From Mesostigma viride (taxonomy: Eukaryota > Streptophyta > Mesostigmatophyceae > Mesostigmatales > Mesostigmataceae), in assembly GCA_009746045.1 (NCBI GenBank), contig RPFO01000030.1, positions 44,945 to 108,944 on the forward strand: DNA of 64,000 nt, read 5' to 3'. Below are positions 41,989-51,671 of this stretch, one piece after another. The notes beneath the pieces were generated by a model, which saw nothing but the letters and a program-made list of their open reading frames with translations, searched no databases and was not told the origin of the DNA. Position numbers and translations under genes: made by a program. How positions within the stretch are numbered: the stretch's first letter is position 1; every line of letters starts with the position of its first letter.

Positions 41989-43412
41989 TCTTTTCTCGAG
42001 ATGGTTTTTTCTAAATCCTGAGAAAGTTTCTGATCGCCGCTATAGGAAAAAGATAGTGCATCGGAGTCCGTGGGTATCTTTGCCTTCCAAGTGCCTTGGG
42101 GTTTTTGGCCTTGTGCCGCTCTCTGTTTCTCCTTTCTTTCTGTGGCCTCTTTCTTTACCAAGTAGCTTGCAATTTCTTTTGTAACAGCTCCTGTCAGCTT
42201 GTCGTATTTGTCTTCGATAAACGACGGCAATGAATCTTTTTCTTGTTTGGATAATTCAGTCCCGTCGTCTTTTTTGTCCGGCTTCTGCGTCATCGTTTCC
42301 CGGACGACATCTTCGCCAGCGTAACGAGTGATGAAGTCTTCCATCAGCTGACTAGCGATCACGTCGCGAACTTTATTAAGAATTGCAAGGAGGCCGAAGT
42401 CCTTGGCTATGGCCTTTTGACCTTGAGCAGGCGTTTTAGATTGAGTGGGCAGAGCCCCACCTGGAGGGGGCGGAGGGCCACCTGGTCGGGGCAGAGGCCC
42501 ATCTGGAGGGGGCGGAGGGCCGACTTTTCGGGGCAGAGGCCCATCTGGAGGGGGCGGAGGGCCGACTTTTCGGGGCAGAGGCCCATCTGGAGGGGGCGGA
42601 GGGGCGCCATTTTGGTTTAGGGTTTGGCTTGGGCCTGGAGTGGGCATCTTTGGTTTAGGATTTGGCTTAAAAGTGATATTTGACACTCCTTCCAGCGCAA
42701 AATCTTCGTTTTTATATAAATTTGGAATTTCTAGCTTTTCGCTCGCACCAGTCGTAGAAAAATGATTTTTCAGATACTCGAGCATTTTTGAATTGAAAAT
42801 CGGAACTTCGGATCGTTGCATACCAATCATAGGTCGAACCAGGTATTTACCTTCGTTTTTTAAAAGCATGTCAGCAATCCATGCGTCATCTAGTCGTTTC
42901 TTGATTTCATCAAAAGTCGGTTTTAGTTGATTGATTGGGATGTATTTGTTTTCTTCCTTGTTCGGCGGGATATACTCGCGCTTGTCTGGATTTCGAAACT
43001 GGGCTATAATCGTTCTGACTTCTATCGAATCTTGGGGTTTCAAATCGGTTGGGTTCTTTAAGCGGTCAGCTAGATAATTGAGGGTTTTTGGAGGCAGGTA
43101 AAAATCGGTGAATCCGTCTTTTGTTTCCACATTAATGTCTGGATTATCCACGGCAGCTTTCAGCTTTTTAAACTCGACAGGCTTTTTTTGTATATCCTCA
43201 TACAACCTGCTCGCCATTTGAGAGTATGTCTGCGGGAATTCAACGGGTTTGTCGCCTCCGGATCGATATTTTGCATTGGTTTTCACCGCAGTCGCAAAGA
43301 TTGATCTCATGTATTGAAACAGTTCAGAGTCGGACGGGTCTCCGTCGGATTTGTCTCTGAATTTAAAAGTAGGGTCGACTTTAGTCACATCTCGACCGTT
43401 CTGAGGACACAC
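41781..43412 (-). CDS. Proline-rich protein with PPPPPDGPLP repeats
   Basis: 543 residues. The N-terminal 250 residues are charged and helical. Residues about 265-330 contain four imperfect copies of GPPPPPDGPLPRKV, a formin FH1/WASP-like polyproline block that could bind profilin or SH3/WW domains. The C-terminal part is Lys/Glu-rich. The final 70 codons run antisense through the end of the KilA-N gene and may be a natural 3' overlap or an extension after loss of an earlier stop. No WH2 or acidic actin-nucleating motif is clear, so an actin role is only a hypothesis. The N-terminus abuts the style 1 module that begins at about 43,420. Once that module is removed in thought, this gene would lie head to head with the second proline-rich protein (46,894 onward). 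Confidence 0.7.
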   Translation of the reverse strand: MCPQNGRDVTKVDPTFKFRDKSDGDPSDSELFQYMRSIFATAVKTNAKYRSGGDKPVEFPQTYSQMASRLYEDIQKKPVEFKKLKAAVDNPDINVETKDGFTDFYLPPKTLNYLADRLKNPTDLKPQDSIEVRTIIAQFRNPDKREYIPPNKEENKYIPINQLKPTFDEIKKRLDDAWIADMLLKNEGKYLVRPMIGMQRSEVPIFNSKMLEYLKNHFSTTGASEKLEIPNLYKNEDFALEGVSNITFKPNPKPKMPTPGPSQTLNQNGAPPPPPDGPLPRKVGPPPPPDGPLPRKVGPPPPPDGPLPRPGGPPPPPGGALPTQSKTPAQGQKAIAKDFGLLAILNKVRDVIASQLMEDFITRYAGEDVVRETMTQKPDKKDDGTELSKQEKDSLPSFIEDKYDKLTGAVTKEIASYLVKKEATERKEKQRAAQGQKPQGTWKAKIPTDSDALSFSYSGDQKLSQDLEKTISRKDYDKDKLVADSCALLIKARLVNLSTFKGRVTDKSSFMSCLFFFTISFGVGPVEGATNVAMSLFTSTAIS

Positions 43413-43419
43413 CCGAAAA

Positions 43420-43660
43420 AAAAACGGGATTTTCCCGTGGTGGCTCCTCCGATCGCCGGCCGCGAGTCCGATTTTCGGTTACGATTCCCCTGGGAGTCCA
43501 CGGGGTCCCTGGGATATTTTCAAAATATCTGAAAATATCTAAAATATCTCGGAAATATCTCGGAAATATCTCGTGGATTCCTACGGGATCCGTACTGCGC
43601 CGGCTACCACGGGGATCGGGCTTTCTGGCTGCCACGTGGCCTGCTGGAAACTTACCATAC
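43420..43660. promoter_or_regulatory. CCACGGG-type sites and AAATATCTCGG tandem repeat
   Basis: CCCGTGG, a GGTTACG and CCACGGGG lie within 43,432-43,616, as in other style 1 promoter arrays. Between them, 43,512-43,575 holds five AAATATCT(C)(G)(G) tandem units. It marks the left edge of the inserted style 1 module and may serve as the upstream region of the proline-rich gene to its left. Confidence 0.5.
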
Positions 43661-43881
43661 TTATACTAATGTGCAGCTTAGATATTTTTTCAAACTGGTT
43701 TTGCAAACATCCACATCTTTATTACAAACATCCACATCTTTCCTGTCCAAGTCCCCAGTGTGTGGGGATGTTTCTTCTACTGCCTGTCACCTAAACCCCG
43801 TGGATGGGCTGGTTTCTAACTATGGCCCTTGTCTCTAAACTAGAGGGGTTTTTGACATCCAATGCTGTCAGCTGTAACTGT
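43661..43881. other. 3' flank of the RING-type gene
   Basis: No gene. A tandem ACATCCACATCTTTATTACA/ACATCCACATCTTTCC segment (about 43,708-43,745) reads on the minus strand with an AATAAA polyadenylation-type signal about 150 nt after the stop at 43,882. Confidence 0.4.
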
Positions 43882-45066
43882 TCAGTCGTCCTGGTTGCCA
43901 GCCGGAGTCCAGGTGGGGTCTGCAGCCTCGTCGTCGACGCCCTGTGCAGCAACGTCAGCGTCTATGGCGTCCACGAGATCACTGATTGGGTCAGTGGGGG
44001 CGTCGACGGGGATTGCTGTGTCCACTGCTTCCCCTGGACGAGGAGCACGCTGGGAAGAAGGGCCGGCAGCACTCGCTCCAGGCAGGCTGGCAAGGATGCG
44101 CCTGGCCTTCTCCGTGGTCACCCCAAACAACTGAGCCATGCGCTTGAAGACGTCTGGGCTGTCGCGCTCCATTGCAGCTGAGAGCGCCTCCACCTTGTCA
44201 AACACGCCCATCATTGCGCTAAGCTTCTTCGCAGACTCAGCCTCCGGGCAAGTCTCCATGTGCTCCTCGACGGCGCGTTTCTTGCCCTCATAGCCGCAGC
44301 ACATCTTGGAAGAAAGCGTCTCGTTGTCCAGCAGGCGGAACGAGACGGTGTTGCCACAGGTGTAGACGTTGTACTCGCACTCCTCCTCGTGCGCCGCCAT
44401 CATGTTGCTTGGGATGATCGTAAAGCAGCCGGGGTGTTCGCAGGCCCGGTATTGCGTCCTCGACGCCAGGCTGTTGAGCTGCGGGTTGGGGACGAACAGC
44501 TGCCCAGACGAGCTCAGCGGCTTGCGGCACTGCGGGCACTGGTTTCTGAACGTGTGAAGCTTGGTAGTGGCACAGGTGTCGCAGATGATGATGGAGCATG
44601 CGTGCGCGGGCTCGTTCTCCAGCATGAGAGTGACATACTTGTCTCTCTCCTCCGCGCAAATGGCGCATTCGATCTTGCTCAAGTCCAGGACGAGTTTCGC
44701 CACCTTGAAAGTGTTCTCCAGATAGGGAAACACGTTGTTTCTTGTGTCGAAGTCCCCGTGATTATCGTGCACGGGCACAGGCTTGTTAGCCCTGTGAAGC
44801 TGCCGTTGTTCAGCGGTCAGTTCTGCATGCACGGGTGTGTGGGGGCAAGAAAACATAACAAGAAATGAGTACCAAAAGGCGGAAACGACAAGAAAAAGCG
44901 CTTTTGGGTGCAAAAAAACAAAGGCTCGTCACAAACCTGCTTCTCCAGTAGTCGTGTTCCTCGCAGCACGTCGCTTTCCCCTGCCACTTCCACTGCCACT
45001 GCCACTAGCTCCAGTAACACCACGGCCAAAGTTGTAGCTAGCTGCGTATCTGGGGCGGGAAGCCAT
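43882..45066 (-). CDS. RING plus TRAF/SIAH-like zinc-finger protein, candidate ubiquitin ligase, with one intron
   Basis: Model: exon 1 is 44,937-45,066 (ATG at 45,066, 74-82 nt after a GGTATAAAG core) and exon 2 is 43,882-44,822. They are joined across a 114-nt intron with GTTTGT donor and GTGCATGCAG acceptor; the frame is kept and gives 356 residues. Exon 1 encodes a Gly/Ser/Arg-rich head. The RING finger spans about residues 96-142: C96-x2-C99, then His/Cys near 117-119, C124-x2-C127 with H133, and C139-x2-C142. It is followed by Cys/His clusters like TRAF/SIAH fingers (about 165-235) and a variable acidic tail. RING proteins bring E2 enzymes to substrates, so a viral E3 ligase is likely. 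An alternative start inside the intron (44,913) would give a signal-peptide-like leader, which fits poorly with a cytosolic RING. Confidence 0.75.
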
Positions 45067-45139
45067 ATCCAGTGAGAGAGTTTTGGTGTGCTGAGCTGAT
45101 GTGAGGTGAGCGAGTGGCGAGGAGACGAGGAAGTCTGGT

Positions 45140-45820
45140 CTTTATACCTGCGCAGGCCTTGGTTGACGAGACAGTCCCGTGGCTGGCAGGCTATCTACGT
45201 GGTCTTGCACGGGCATTCTGGCTACGTGGAAGCGCGCTCGTCGTTTATGCGCCGAAACCTTATCCACGGGACGCGTTTTTTTACGTTACAAATCCCGTGG
45301 CAGCATAACGGTCAGAAATATCCGTCCACGGGGATTAAGGATTTTCGGTTTTGAGCCCCGTGGCAGAGTAACTGTCGGATATTTCTGCCACGGGGAAAGA
45401 ATTTTTACGTTACAAATCCCGTGGCAAAATAACGCTCGAAAATATCCGTCCACGGGGACAGAAAAAAAACCGATTCGAGCCCCGTGGCAAAGTAACTGTC
45501 GGATATTTTTGCCACGGGAAAGAATTTTTACGTTACAAATCCCGTGGCAAAATAACGCTCGAAAATATCCGTCCACGGGGACAGAAAAAAATCCGATTCC
45601 GGTCCCGCGGCAAAGTAACTGTCGGATATTTTTGCCACGGGGAAAGATTTTTTACGTTACAAATCCCGTGGCAAAATAACGCTCAAAATGTATGGCCACG
45701 GGAAATTTTTCCTCGTAACCGTCATACCGTTTCCCGTTACAAACCTCGTGGCTCGCCACGAGCCGTCGATCTGCTGAATTCTTCTAGACCACGGGAATTG
45801 CAGCCCCGTGGGTATAAATG
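45140..45820. promoter_or_regulatory. Bidirectional promoter with a 124-bp periodic CCACGGG array
   Basis: Outward-facing cores are GGTATAAAG (45,140-45,148, minus) and GGTATAAA (45,811-45,818, plus), each about 80 nt from its ATG. Between them four tandem units start near 45,281, 45,405, 45,528 and 45,652 at TTACGTTACAAATCCCGTGG (period 123-124 bp). Each unit carries two inverted pairs, CCCGTGGCAAAATAACG..CCACGGGG and CCCGTGGCAAAGTAACTG..GCCACGGG. Units are about 95% alike. It is not a CRISPR: units are long, adjoining and without unique spacers. Confidence 0.75.
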
Positions 45821-45897
45821 CAGGACTTGCACCACCTCGCCTCGCATCCCACTCGCATCCACCCAGCTCTCTCAGCAACCAAAACCAACCAGCTCCA

Positions 45898-48777
45898 ATG
45901 GCTACCTCCTCCGCCATCTCTGCTCCTCGCCAGCGTGGGCCGCACAGTGCTCCCAAAGTCAAGAAAACTCGCCACTTCAACATTCTTTTCCACCCAGTCA
46001 CCGGCGAGCATGCATGCGAAGTCCACCTTCCTGAGGCTTCTCGCAGCGTTTTGAACGACATGATGGATCACTACGAGACGAGCAACATCATGATGAACAA
46101 GAAGCGCATTCGCTGCGTCGGCTGCGACAAGATGAGGTCTCTCAAGCACTTCTGCGAGTTTGACGAGGATTACAAGATGCGCAACAATCACAGCTTTTCC
46201 CCGTGCGACGGCCATTTCTGCGACTCGTGCGAGTACCTTCAGCAGAACAACATGCTGAAGAGCATCCCCACGAAGGACTGCGCCAAGTGCAAGAAGCCGA
46301 CTCGTGTGGATCTCCTCAAGATCGACTGCAACGGCAAGGCCGAGCACTGCATCAGCTGCTGGGACCCCGCATTCGAGCAGTTCGCGTTCGAGCACGAGCG
46401 GACGAAGAAGAGGTTCCCCGAGCTGCTCCAGATCTACCCGGATATGGAGGACACCGCCGAGTTCATCAAGTGGCCCACGCCAGGCACCTACACCGTCTCT
46501 GAGCCGAACTTTGCTCTCACCGGCCCCACCGACCCTGGCAAGGTCAACGTCAAGGTCGAGGAGCGCGACCAGCCCTTTCTTCGCGGTGGCTACAAGAGGA
46601 AGCAGGAGGACACAAACGACTACCTGAGGTCTTGCGGGCTGTTCAACGACGCCATCAAGAAGCCCAAGGTCGACATCGAGAACTTCAAGAGCGACTTCAC
46701 CAAGGAGATCTCCAGGATCAAGTGGGAGTGCGAGAAGCGCAACTATGTCTCCCACCTCAGCTTCGTCTCTTTCACGCTGTCCGAGTCCAACCTCACCAGC
46801 ACCGTCACTCCCGGCACCAAGGAGTTCGAGCATCTGAAGAACAAGTTCTGCGGCGTCAAGGCTGCCAGCAAGCGTCCTAAGTTGATAGTCTCTATGCCAC
46901 CTAGTTTAGACACAACGCCTTTTCGAAACCGCCCTATACGCATCTCGCCCTTTCGTTTGACAGGAAATCTGAACCCATACAGCGAAAAGCGACTTCATGG
47001 CGCAAGCTGGTTTAGCGGGGTGTCGAACGAAGAACTTGTAAGTGCAAGTAGCCCTTCGCCGATACCTGACTCGCCAACAGCATCTTCTTCAAAATCCGCT
47101 TCCCCCAAGGGACATTTGCCTGACTTACCCAGGCCTCCCTCGCCTACATCTTCTTCGAAACCCGCTACCCCCAAGGGACATTCGCCAGACTCGCCCAGGC
47201 CTCCCTCGCCTGATTCACCCCCCTCGCCTACAGCATCTTCTTCAAAATCTGAGTCGCGTGACCTTTCGTTGCCCGAAAAAACAGAAGTGCCAGCGCCATC
47301 TTCCTCAAAATCTGATTCTCCTAAAGGGCGGTCGCCTGACATTTCCTTGCCCGAAACATCGGAGACGCCGAGCAAACCTGCTCCTGAGGAAAAAAGTGCC
47401 GCTAACCCTGTTGAAGAAGAAAACTTATCACCATCAGAACCAATCGTACAAGAAAAAGAAGAACCGAAACATGTCATCGAAGAGCCGAATGAATCAATAA
47501 AGCCGTTAAAAAGAGTCGATGAACAAAAATGGATAATGCCAAACCGACCGGAAAAAATCGAAAACGAAGATGACGAAATTGAAGAATGGTTTGCGGATGG
47601 ATTCGAAGAAGTCGATCGGTGGAACGAAGAGTTGAAAAAAACTATGGATTCTAAATACGAAAGAATATTCGAAGACATCGTAAACGAGAAAAGAAAGGAT
47701 TGGTTGACAAGCGGAAAAGGCGAGGCGTTGACATATAAAATTGATGAATTGAGACGACTTCAAACAGATATCGAATTCGACACTGAAATTTTTAGAGAGG
47801 AATTTCCTTTCATGATAGACAAAATAGAAGAGTTAAAGGAAAAAAGAAGCCAAGAATTGTCAGAAAGGCTTCGACAATTGGACTCTGCATTTTCAAAAAG
47901 AGCCATTTTCAAAGTTGACCCGAATAACTATGACGAAAAAACTAGAGATCAAACTTTGGCGATGCACAAATTGTCAAAAAAAATCATCGAAAACATTTTG
48001 AACCAAGAAAAGACGCGCATTGGAAAAAAAGAAGAAATCAAGAGGTCCGTCACAGCCGATTATGAGATGGCAAAAGGCTTGTACACTTTTGACGATTTCG
48101 CAAAAAATATTTTAGATGACCGAACAAAACAAGCTATTAATGCACTGGAGAAAATGCTCAAACGAGAAGACTTGAAGACCCAAAAGAAATCACTTCAGGC
48201 AATCGAAAAACGAATCGATGCTTTACGCAACAACGTTCCCGACAAGCCAGAAGTCTTGGAAGATTCTAAACCGACAGGTACGCCCAGCGTGAAAAATTCG
48301 CTAAACTCCACTGGTCAACCCGGTCCTCCTCCACCACCTAACCCTCCGGCTGGTCCACCTAAACCTCCTCCACCACCTAACCCGGAGGGTGGTCCACCTA
48401 AACCTCCTCCACCACCTAACCCTCCAACACTCGGTCCACCTAAACCCCCGGGTCCACCGCCCAATCTACCAAAGCCCCCGGGTGCGCCTTTAAAATCCGG
48501 TCTGCCTAGGCCCTCACCACTCGGAGCAGGAAAAACTACTTCAAGTAAGCCTACTTCGGGAATGTTCTACAAGGGCCTACCAAACGACGTCGAAAAAGCT
48601 TTGAATGATATTTATGCCCGACTTCCGAAATGGGCACAACTTACACCGGAACAGTGGGAAATTCTCCACAAAGAAGACGCAAAAAAGGAGTTGCCGTCAG
48701 CAACTAAAGAGAAACAGAAAATGAAACCGCGCCCTGAAAAAGAACTAGCAAAAATCCTGTACCACTCGTCGCACTAG
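45898..48777 (+). CDS. Chimeric protein: Cys-rich zinc module fused to a proline-rich, Ser/Pro-repeat protein
   Basis: 959 residues from ATG 45,898, which lies 78-87 nt after GGTATAAA. Residues 1 to about 328 are encoded in GC-rich style 1 codons and hold several CxxC pairs (RCVGCDKM, CDSCEY, CAKCKK, CISCWD), related in type to the 31,103-32,080 protein. Near 46,880 codon use shifts abruptly to A-rich style 2. The second part, from an internal Met at residue 333 (46,894), has repeated SSSKS..SPKG(H/R)(L/S)PD Ser/Pro units, a long charged helical region (about 560-800), and a polyproline block of PPPPPNP and GPPKP units (about 830-880). Most simply, a style 1 gene lost its stop and fused in frame to a gene that once began at 46,894. 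An assembly join or a natural domain fusion are the other options. Its last 74 nt overlap the converging PAN gene. Confidence 0.75.
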   Translation: MATSSAISAPRQRGPHSAPKVKKTRHFNILFHPVTGEHACEVHLPEASRSVLNDMMDHYETSNIMMNKKRIRCVGCDKMRSLKHFCEFDEDYKMRNNHSFSPCDGHFCDSCEYLQQNNMLKSIPTKDCAKCKKPTRVDLLKIDCNGKAEHCISCWDPAFEQFAFEHERTKKRFPELLQIYPDMEDTAEFIKWPTPGTYTVSEPNFALTGPTDPGKVNVKVEERDQPFLRGGYKRKQEDTNDYLRSCGLFNDAIKKPKVDIENFKSDFTKEISRIKWECEKRNYVSHLSFVSFTLSESNLTSTVTPGTKEFEHLKNKFCGVKAASKRPKLIVSMPPSLDTTPFRNRPIRISPFRLTGNLNPYSEKRLHGASWFSGVSNEELVSASSPSPIPDSPTASSSKSASPKGHLPDLPRPPSPTSSSKPATPKGHSPDSPRPPSPDSPPSPTASSSKSESRDLSLPEKTEVPAPSSSKSDSPKGRSPDISLPETSETPSKPAPEEKSAANPVEEENLSPSEPIVQEKEEPKHVIEEPNESIKPLKRVDEQKWIMPNRPEKIENEDDEIEEWFADGFEEVDRWNEELKKTMDSKYERIFEDIVNEKRKDWLTSGKGEALTYKIDELRRLQTDIEFDTEIFREEFPFMIDKIEELKEKRSQELSERLRQLDSAFSKRAIFKVDPNNYDEKTRDQTLAMHKLSKKIIENILNQEKTRIGKKEEIKRSVTADYEMAKGLYTFDDFAKNILDDRTKQAINALEKMLKREDLKTQKKSLQAIEKRIDALRNNVPDKPEVLEDSKPTGTPSVKNSLNSTGQPGPPPPPNPPAGPPKPPPPPNPEGGPPKPPPPPNPPTLGPPKPPGPPPNLPKPPGAPLKSGLPRPSPLGAGKTTSSKPTSGMFYKGLPNDVEKALNDIYARLPKWAQLTPEQWEILHKEDAKKELPSATKEKQKMKPRPEKELAKILYHSSH

Positions 48778-51625
48778 TCGATCCAGCGGATGTCGTGATC
48801 GGGTCAACTGTAGGCCCTTTTCCAAAGTCAGGGTTTGAAAAAGTAAAGAAAAGCCCCGAACTCGGCATCGCTTTACTTGCGATATCTGACTTGAACCAGC
48901 AATTGCCCGTTTGCGAACCGACAGGAAGAGGCCGAAACGTGAATCCAGCGCATTTGGCATTGTCCTTAGAGCAAGCATCAGCGCATGCCTCCAGAGTCAC
49001 CCCAGTCATCGAGTCAGAACTCGACCCCGCCGGGGTAATGTTGAACCCGGAACTCGTCCAAGTGACGTTGTTTGACACGCCCCACACTTGAGAAGGGTTT
49101 TTTGACCGAATATTGCCGTTGTAACGGATGGAAGCTCCATCTTGACGTATCCAATTCCTTGCGTCGTCTGCCGAAGTAAACGTTTTGATATTCACGGACA
49201 TCTCGATCATCTTTTCCACATCACCCGAGTTTGAGGGCAGGGACATGAACCTTGTCGCCTGATCTCTACGAAACACGGGATCGGCGACATTGTTGGCTTC
49301 CGACTCGGTCACGCTTCCGCGTATTTCATTGCAGCATTCAGGATATACGTCGCGTCCAGAGGTCTGCGATCGATCCAATACGACTTGTTTACTTCCGAAA
49401 GAACAGCGGATTTTGTGAATGCCGACGCAAAATACTTACTTTCTATATTGCCGATCGAACCGCGTTTATCATAAACAGCCTTTGACCAAACGAGCATCGG
49501 AGACAACTTTTTCACCTCTTCGACGAGTTTGGAAGCGTTCGAAGGGTTACTCTCTGCGTAACTGTGATGGGTCTTGATGGCAGACTCAACATCCTGCGCG
49601 TTCCAAAACCCGGCAATCTTCGAAACTGTGTTTTCAAAAGTCGCAGGGGCGACGGAGGATGTAGAAGCAGTCCCTGTCACTGGGTTGGAGTTCGAATTGG
49701 AAGTCTCAGAAGTTGGAGGAGGGGGCAAGTTCGGAACGGGGTAAAGCAGCGATACGGCTTTTGTTCTGACCAGAGCACGCTCAGAATAAGGAGCAGAAGA
49801 CATTATAAAGCTCGCGTACATGGACAGCAGTACCGGGTCGGAGACTTGTCCCGCTGTGTAAACGGGCAACGTGGCTCGAAGAGGTCTTAGAAACGGCACT
49901 CCATCCGCGAATGCTTCTCCTGTCGCCTGGTTCCATTTTTCTACGAGAGAGAGTTCTTGATCGAGAGCTGCTAGAACTTGTTGTTTCTTAACAGCGTCGA
50001 TCCAGGCCGACCAGTCTAAAAACGCCGACAGGGCCTCGCGAGACACGTATCCCCGCAACAACCCGTTTACATCTAGATCCATCATCGAGAGTCCTCTTCC
50101 GAGCGTTGTTAGGAGTTTCTGGACATAGAGTCTCCTTCGAACCGTTCTGATGGATATTTTTTGCATATCCTCTTCTCTCCACGCACCCTTTTGTACCCTT
50201 TCTAATTCAGCGCTTATCGCGTTGTGAACTTGGTCCGTCGCCCATAACGCAGCGATCTCTGGGTAAGTAGGACGTATATCGACCGCGGCTGCTGTCGTGT
50301 TAGAGGACGTAACTGCCGGATTTGTAGAAGCGGTTTGATTTGTTGAAGTGGTAGAGCCAGTCGTAGAGTTTGAGGAAGAACCAGTGGAAACGATAGGAGG
50401 GGTATAGTATTTTGAAATCTGAGATGAATTCAGCGTTGTTTCATACAGTTTTCCGTGATCTTTACTCCTCCACTTAACCGTGAACCCTGTAACGGCGGCA
50501 CCATCCCCAATCCAAGTTGTGACAAAGGCATTGTTAGGGGGGATTATATTATTAGTAAGTTCGCCGGGTAAATAGCGTTCTTTATGTACCCATCTATAGT
50601 ATCAGCAGACCACTCTTTAGTGTTGTCTTCACCAGTCACGTTGAACTTGGCATTGTTGTCCTTTGCAGCATTGGAAAAAATTTGACGCACAATGTTCATC
50701 TTCTCCGGGTTCGAAAGTGTCGGGGCTGTCGGGGCTGTTTGGCCAGCCGTCGCCAATCCACTGAGAGTTTGACCGATTTGGGTACTTGCAGCGGCGGTAT
50801 TGCGAAAATTCGGGTTCGTCAACGTGAAGAAAACGTTCGAGCTCGGTATCGGATTCGTCTTCACGTCCGACTTGAACCAGCAAGCGCCGATGTTTGCGAC
50901 ATCTTGGTTAGGCTTCCAGGTGAACCCTGCGCACTTTGCATTGTCCCTTCCGCAAATCTCAGCACACTCTTGGATCGTCTTTCCTGTCGCTGTAGTCGAG
51001 CTTGTCCCGCTAGGAGCTATATCGAAACCGAGCCCAGACCAGGTGACTTTGTTCTCTATTCCCCATTTCGAACCGCCCACTGTCGGGGCGGCAGGCGTCG
51101 GTTTTCCATGCCACCCGAGCCACTTGTTGATGTCGTTGTTGTCAACAAACGTCTTTGTGGATATCCCGAGCTGTCGAATTACAATACTGTTTTGCCCCCC
51201 GTTTTGGGCCAAGTAAAGCGTGCACCGATCACGACGAAACGTGGCGTCTACGACGGCATTCACTTCTTCAACACTCATGGTACGTGCGTAATTTAGGACC
51301 ACCTGACAGAGCATCATCCCCTCGTACGTGTTCTGCTGACTGTACCATATCGACTTGAGTTTGTCGACACGATATCTTTAGAAAACTGGGTTGTGATATA
51401 CTTCGAGTCTAAGTTCTTTATCCCCGCCTCCCACTGCAGATGGACGAATGTGGCGAATTTGCCGATTGAAACGACTTGATGGACCGCGTTTGCGAGTTCG
51501 ACCGCGTTAAAGGGACTTGGAGGAGCGGTTACATACTGGTGAAATTTCATCAGACCCCCGCCCACCGCCCCGGTCCTCCACATCGACGCTATTTCTTCTC
51601 GAGCAGCCGTTAGGTTTCTCGCCAT
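48704..51625 (-). CDS. Large protein with two PAN/Apple-like repeats, frame broken at three places
   Basis: Four successive minus-strand frames carry one continuous protein of about 970 residues if one base is restored near 51,355, near 50,565 and near 49,312. It is built of two related halves. Each half has a helical stretch ending in an SK(Y)..F.K...KS.W-like segment, a VDATFRRD/VADPVFRRD segment, a W..N.VTW.S.GF.I.P.G box, and a PAN/Apple-like disulfide unit (CAEICGRDNAKCAGFTW..CWFKSD and CADACSKDNAKCAGFTF..CWFKSD). Thr/Ser/Pro linkers separate the halves. PAN modules bind proteins or sugars outside cells, so a virion surface or glycan-binding role is plausible but unproven. The very end is hydrophobic. 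The ATG at 51,625 is divergent from the helicase with only 46 nt between. Pseudogene or sequence error cannot be separated here. Confidence 0.65.
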
Positions 51626-51671
51626 GTCTTTATTACTAACAGCCGGAAATTAATAGAAGTAGAAATAAAGA
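51626..51671. promoter_or_regulatory. Short bidirectional intergenic region
   Basis: Only 46 nt, AT-rich (TTATTACTAACAG.., AATTAATAGAAGTAGAAATA), separate the starts of the PAN-type gene and the helicase. It must hold both promoters and shows none of the CCACGGG/TATA features of style 1 genes. Confidence 0.45.

Noticed and set aside
44820-44913. Signal peptide on the RING protein from ATG 44,913
   Set aside because: The conserved TATA-to-ATG spacing and an in-frame GT-AG join support the start at 45,066; the hydrophobic stretch is then intronic.
43373-45066. Reading the RING gene and proline-rich gene as one minus-strand transcript
   Set aside because: Separate promoter features and a polyadenylation-type signal lie between them, and the composition differs.
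45170-45800. Possible CRISPR array (regular repeats)
   Set aside because: Units are about 124 bp, adjoining, with no unique spacers, and lie between two eukaryotic-type TATA promoters.
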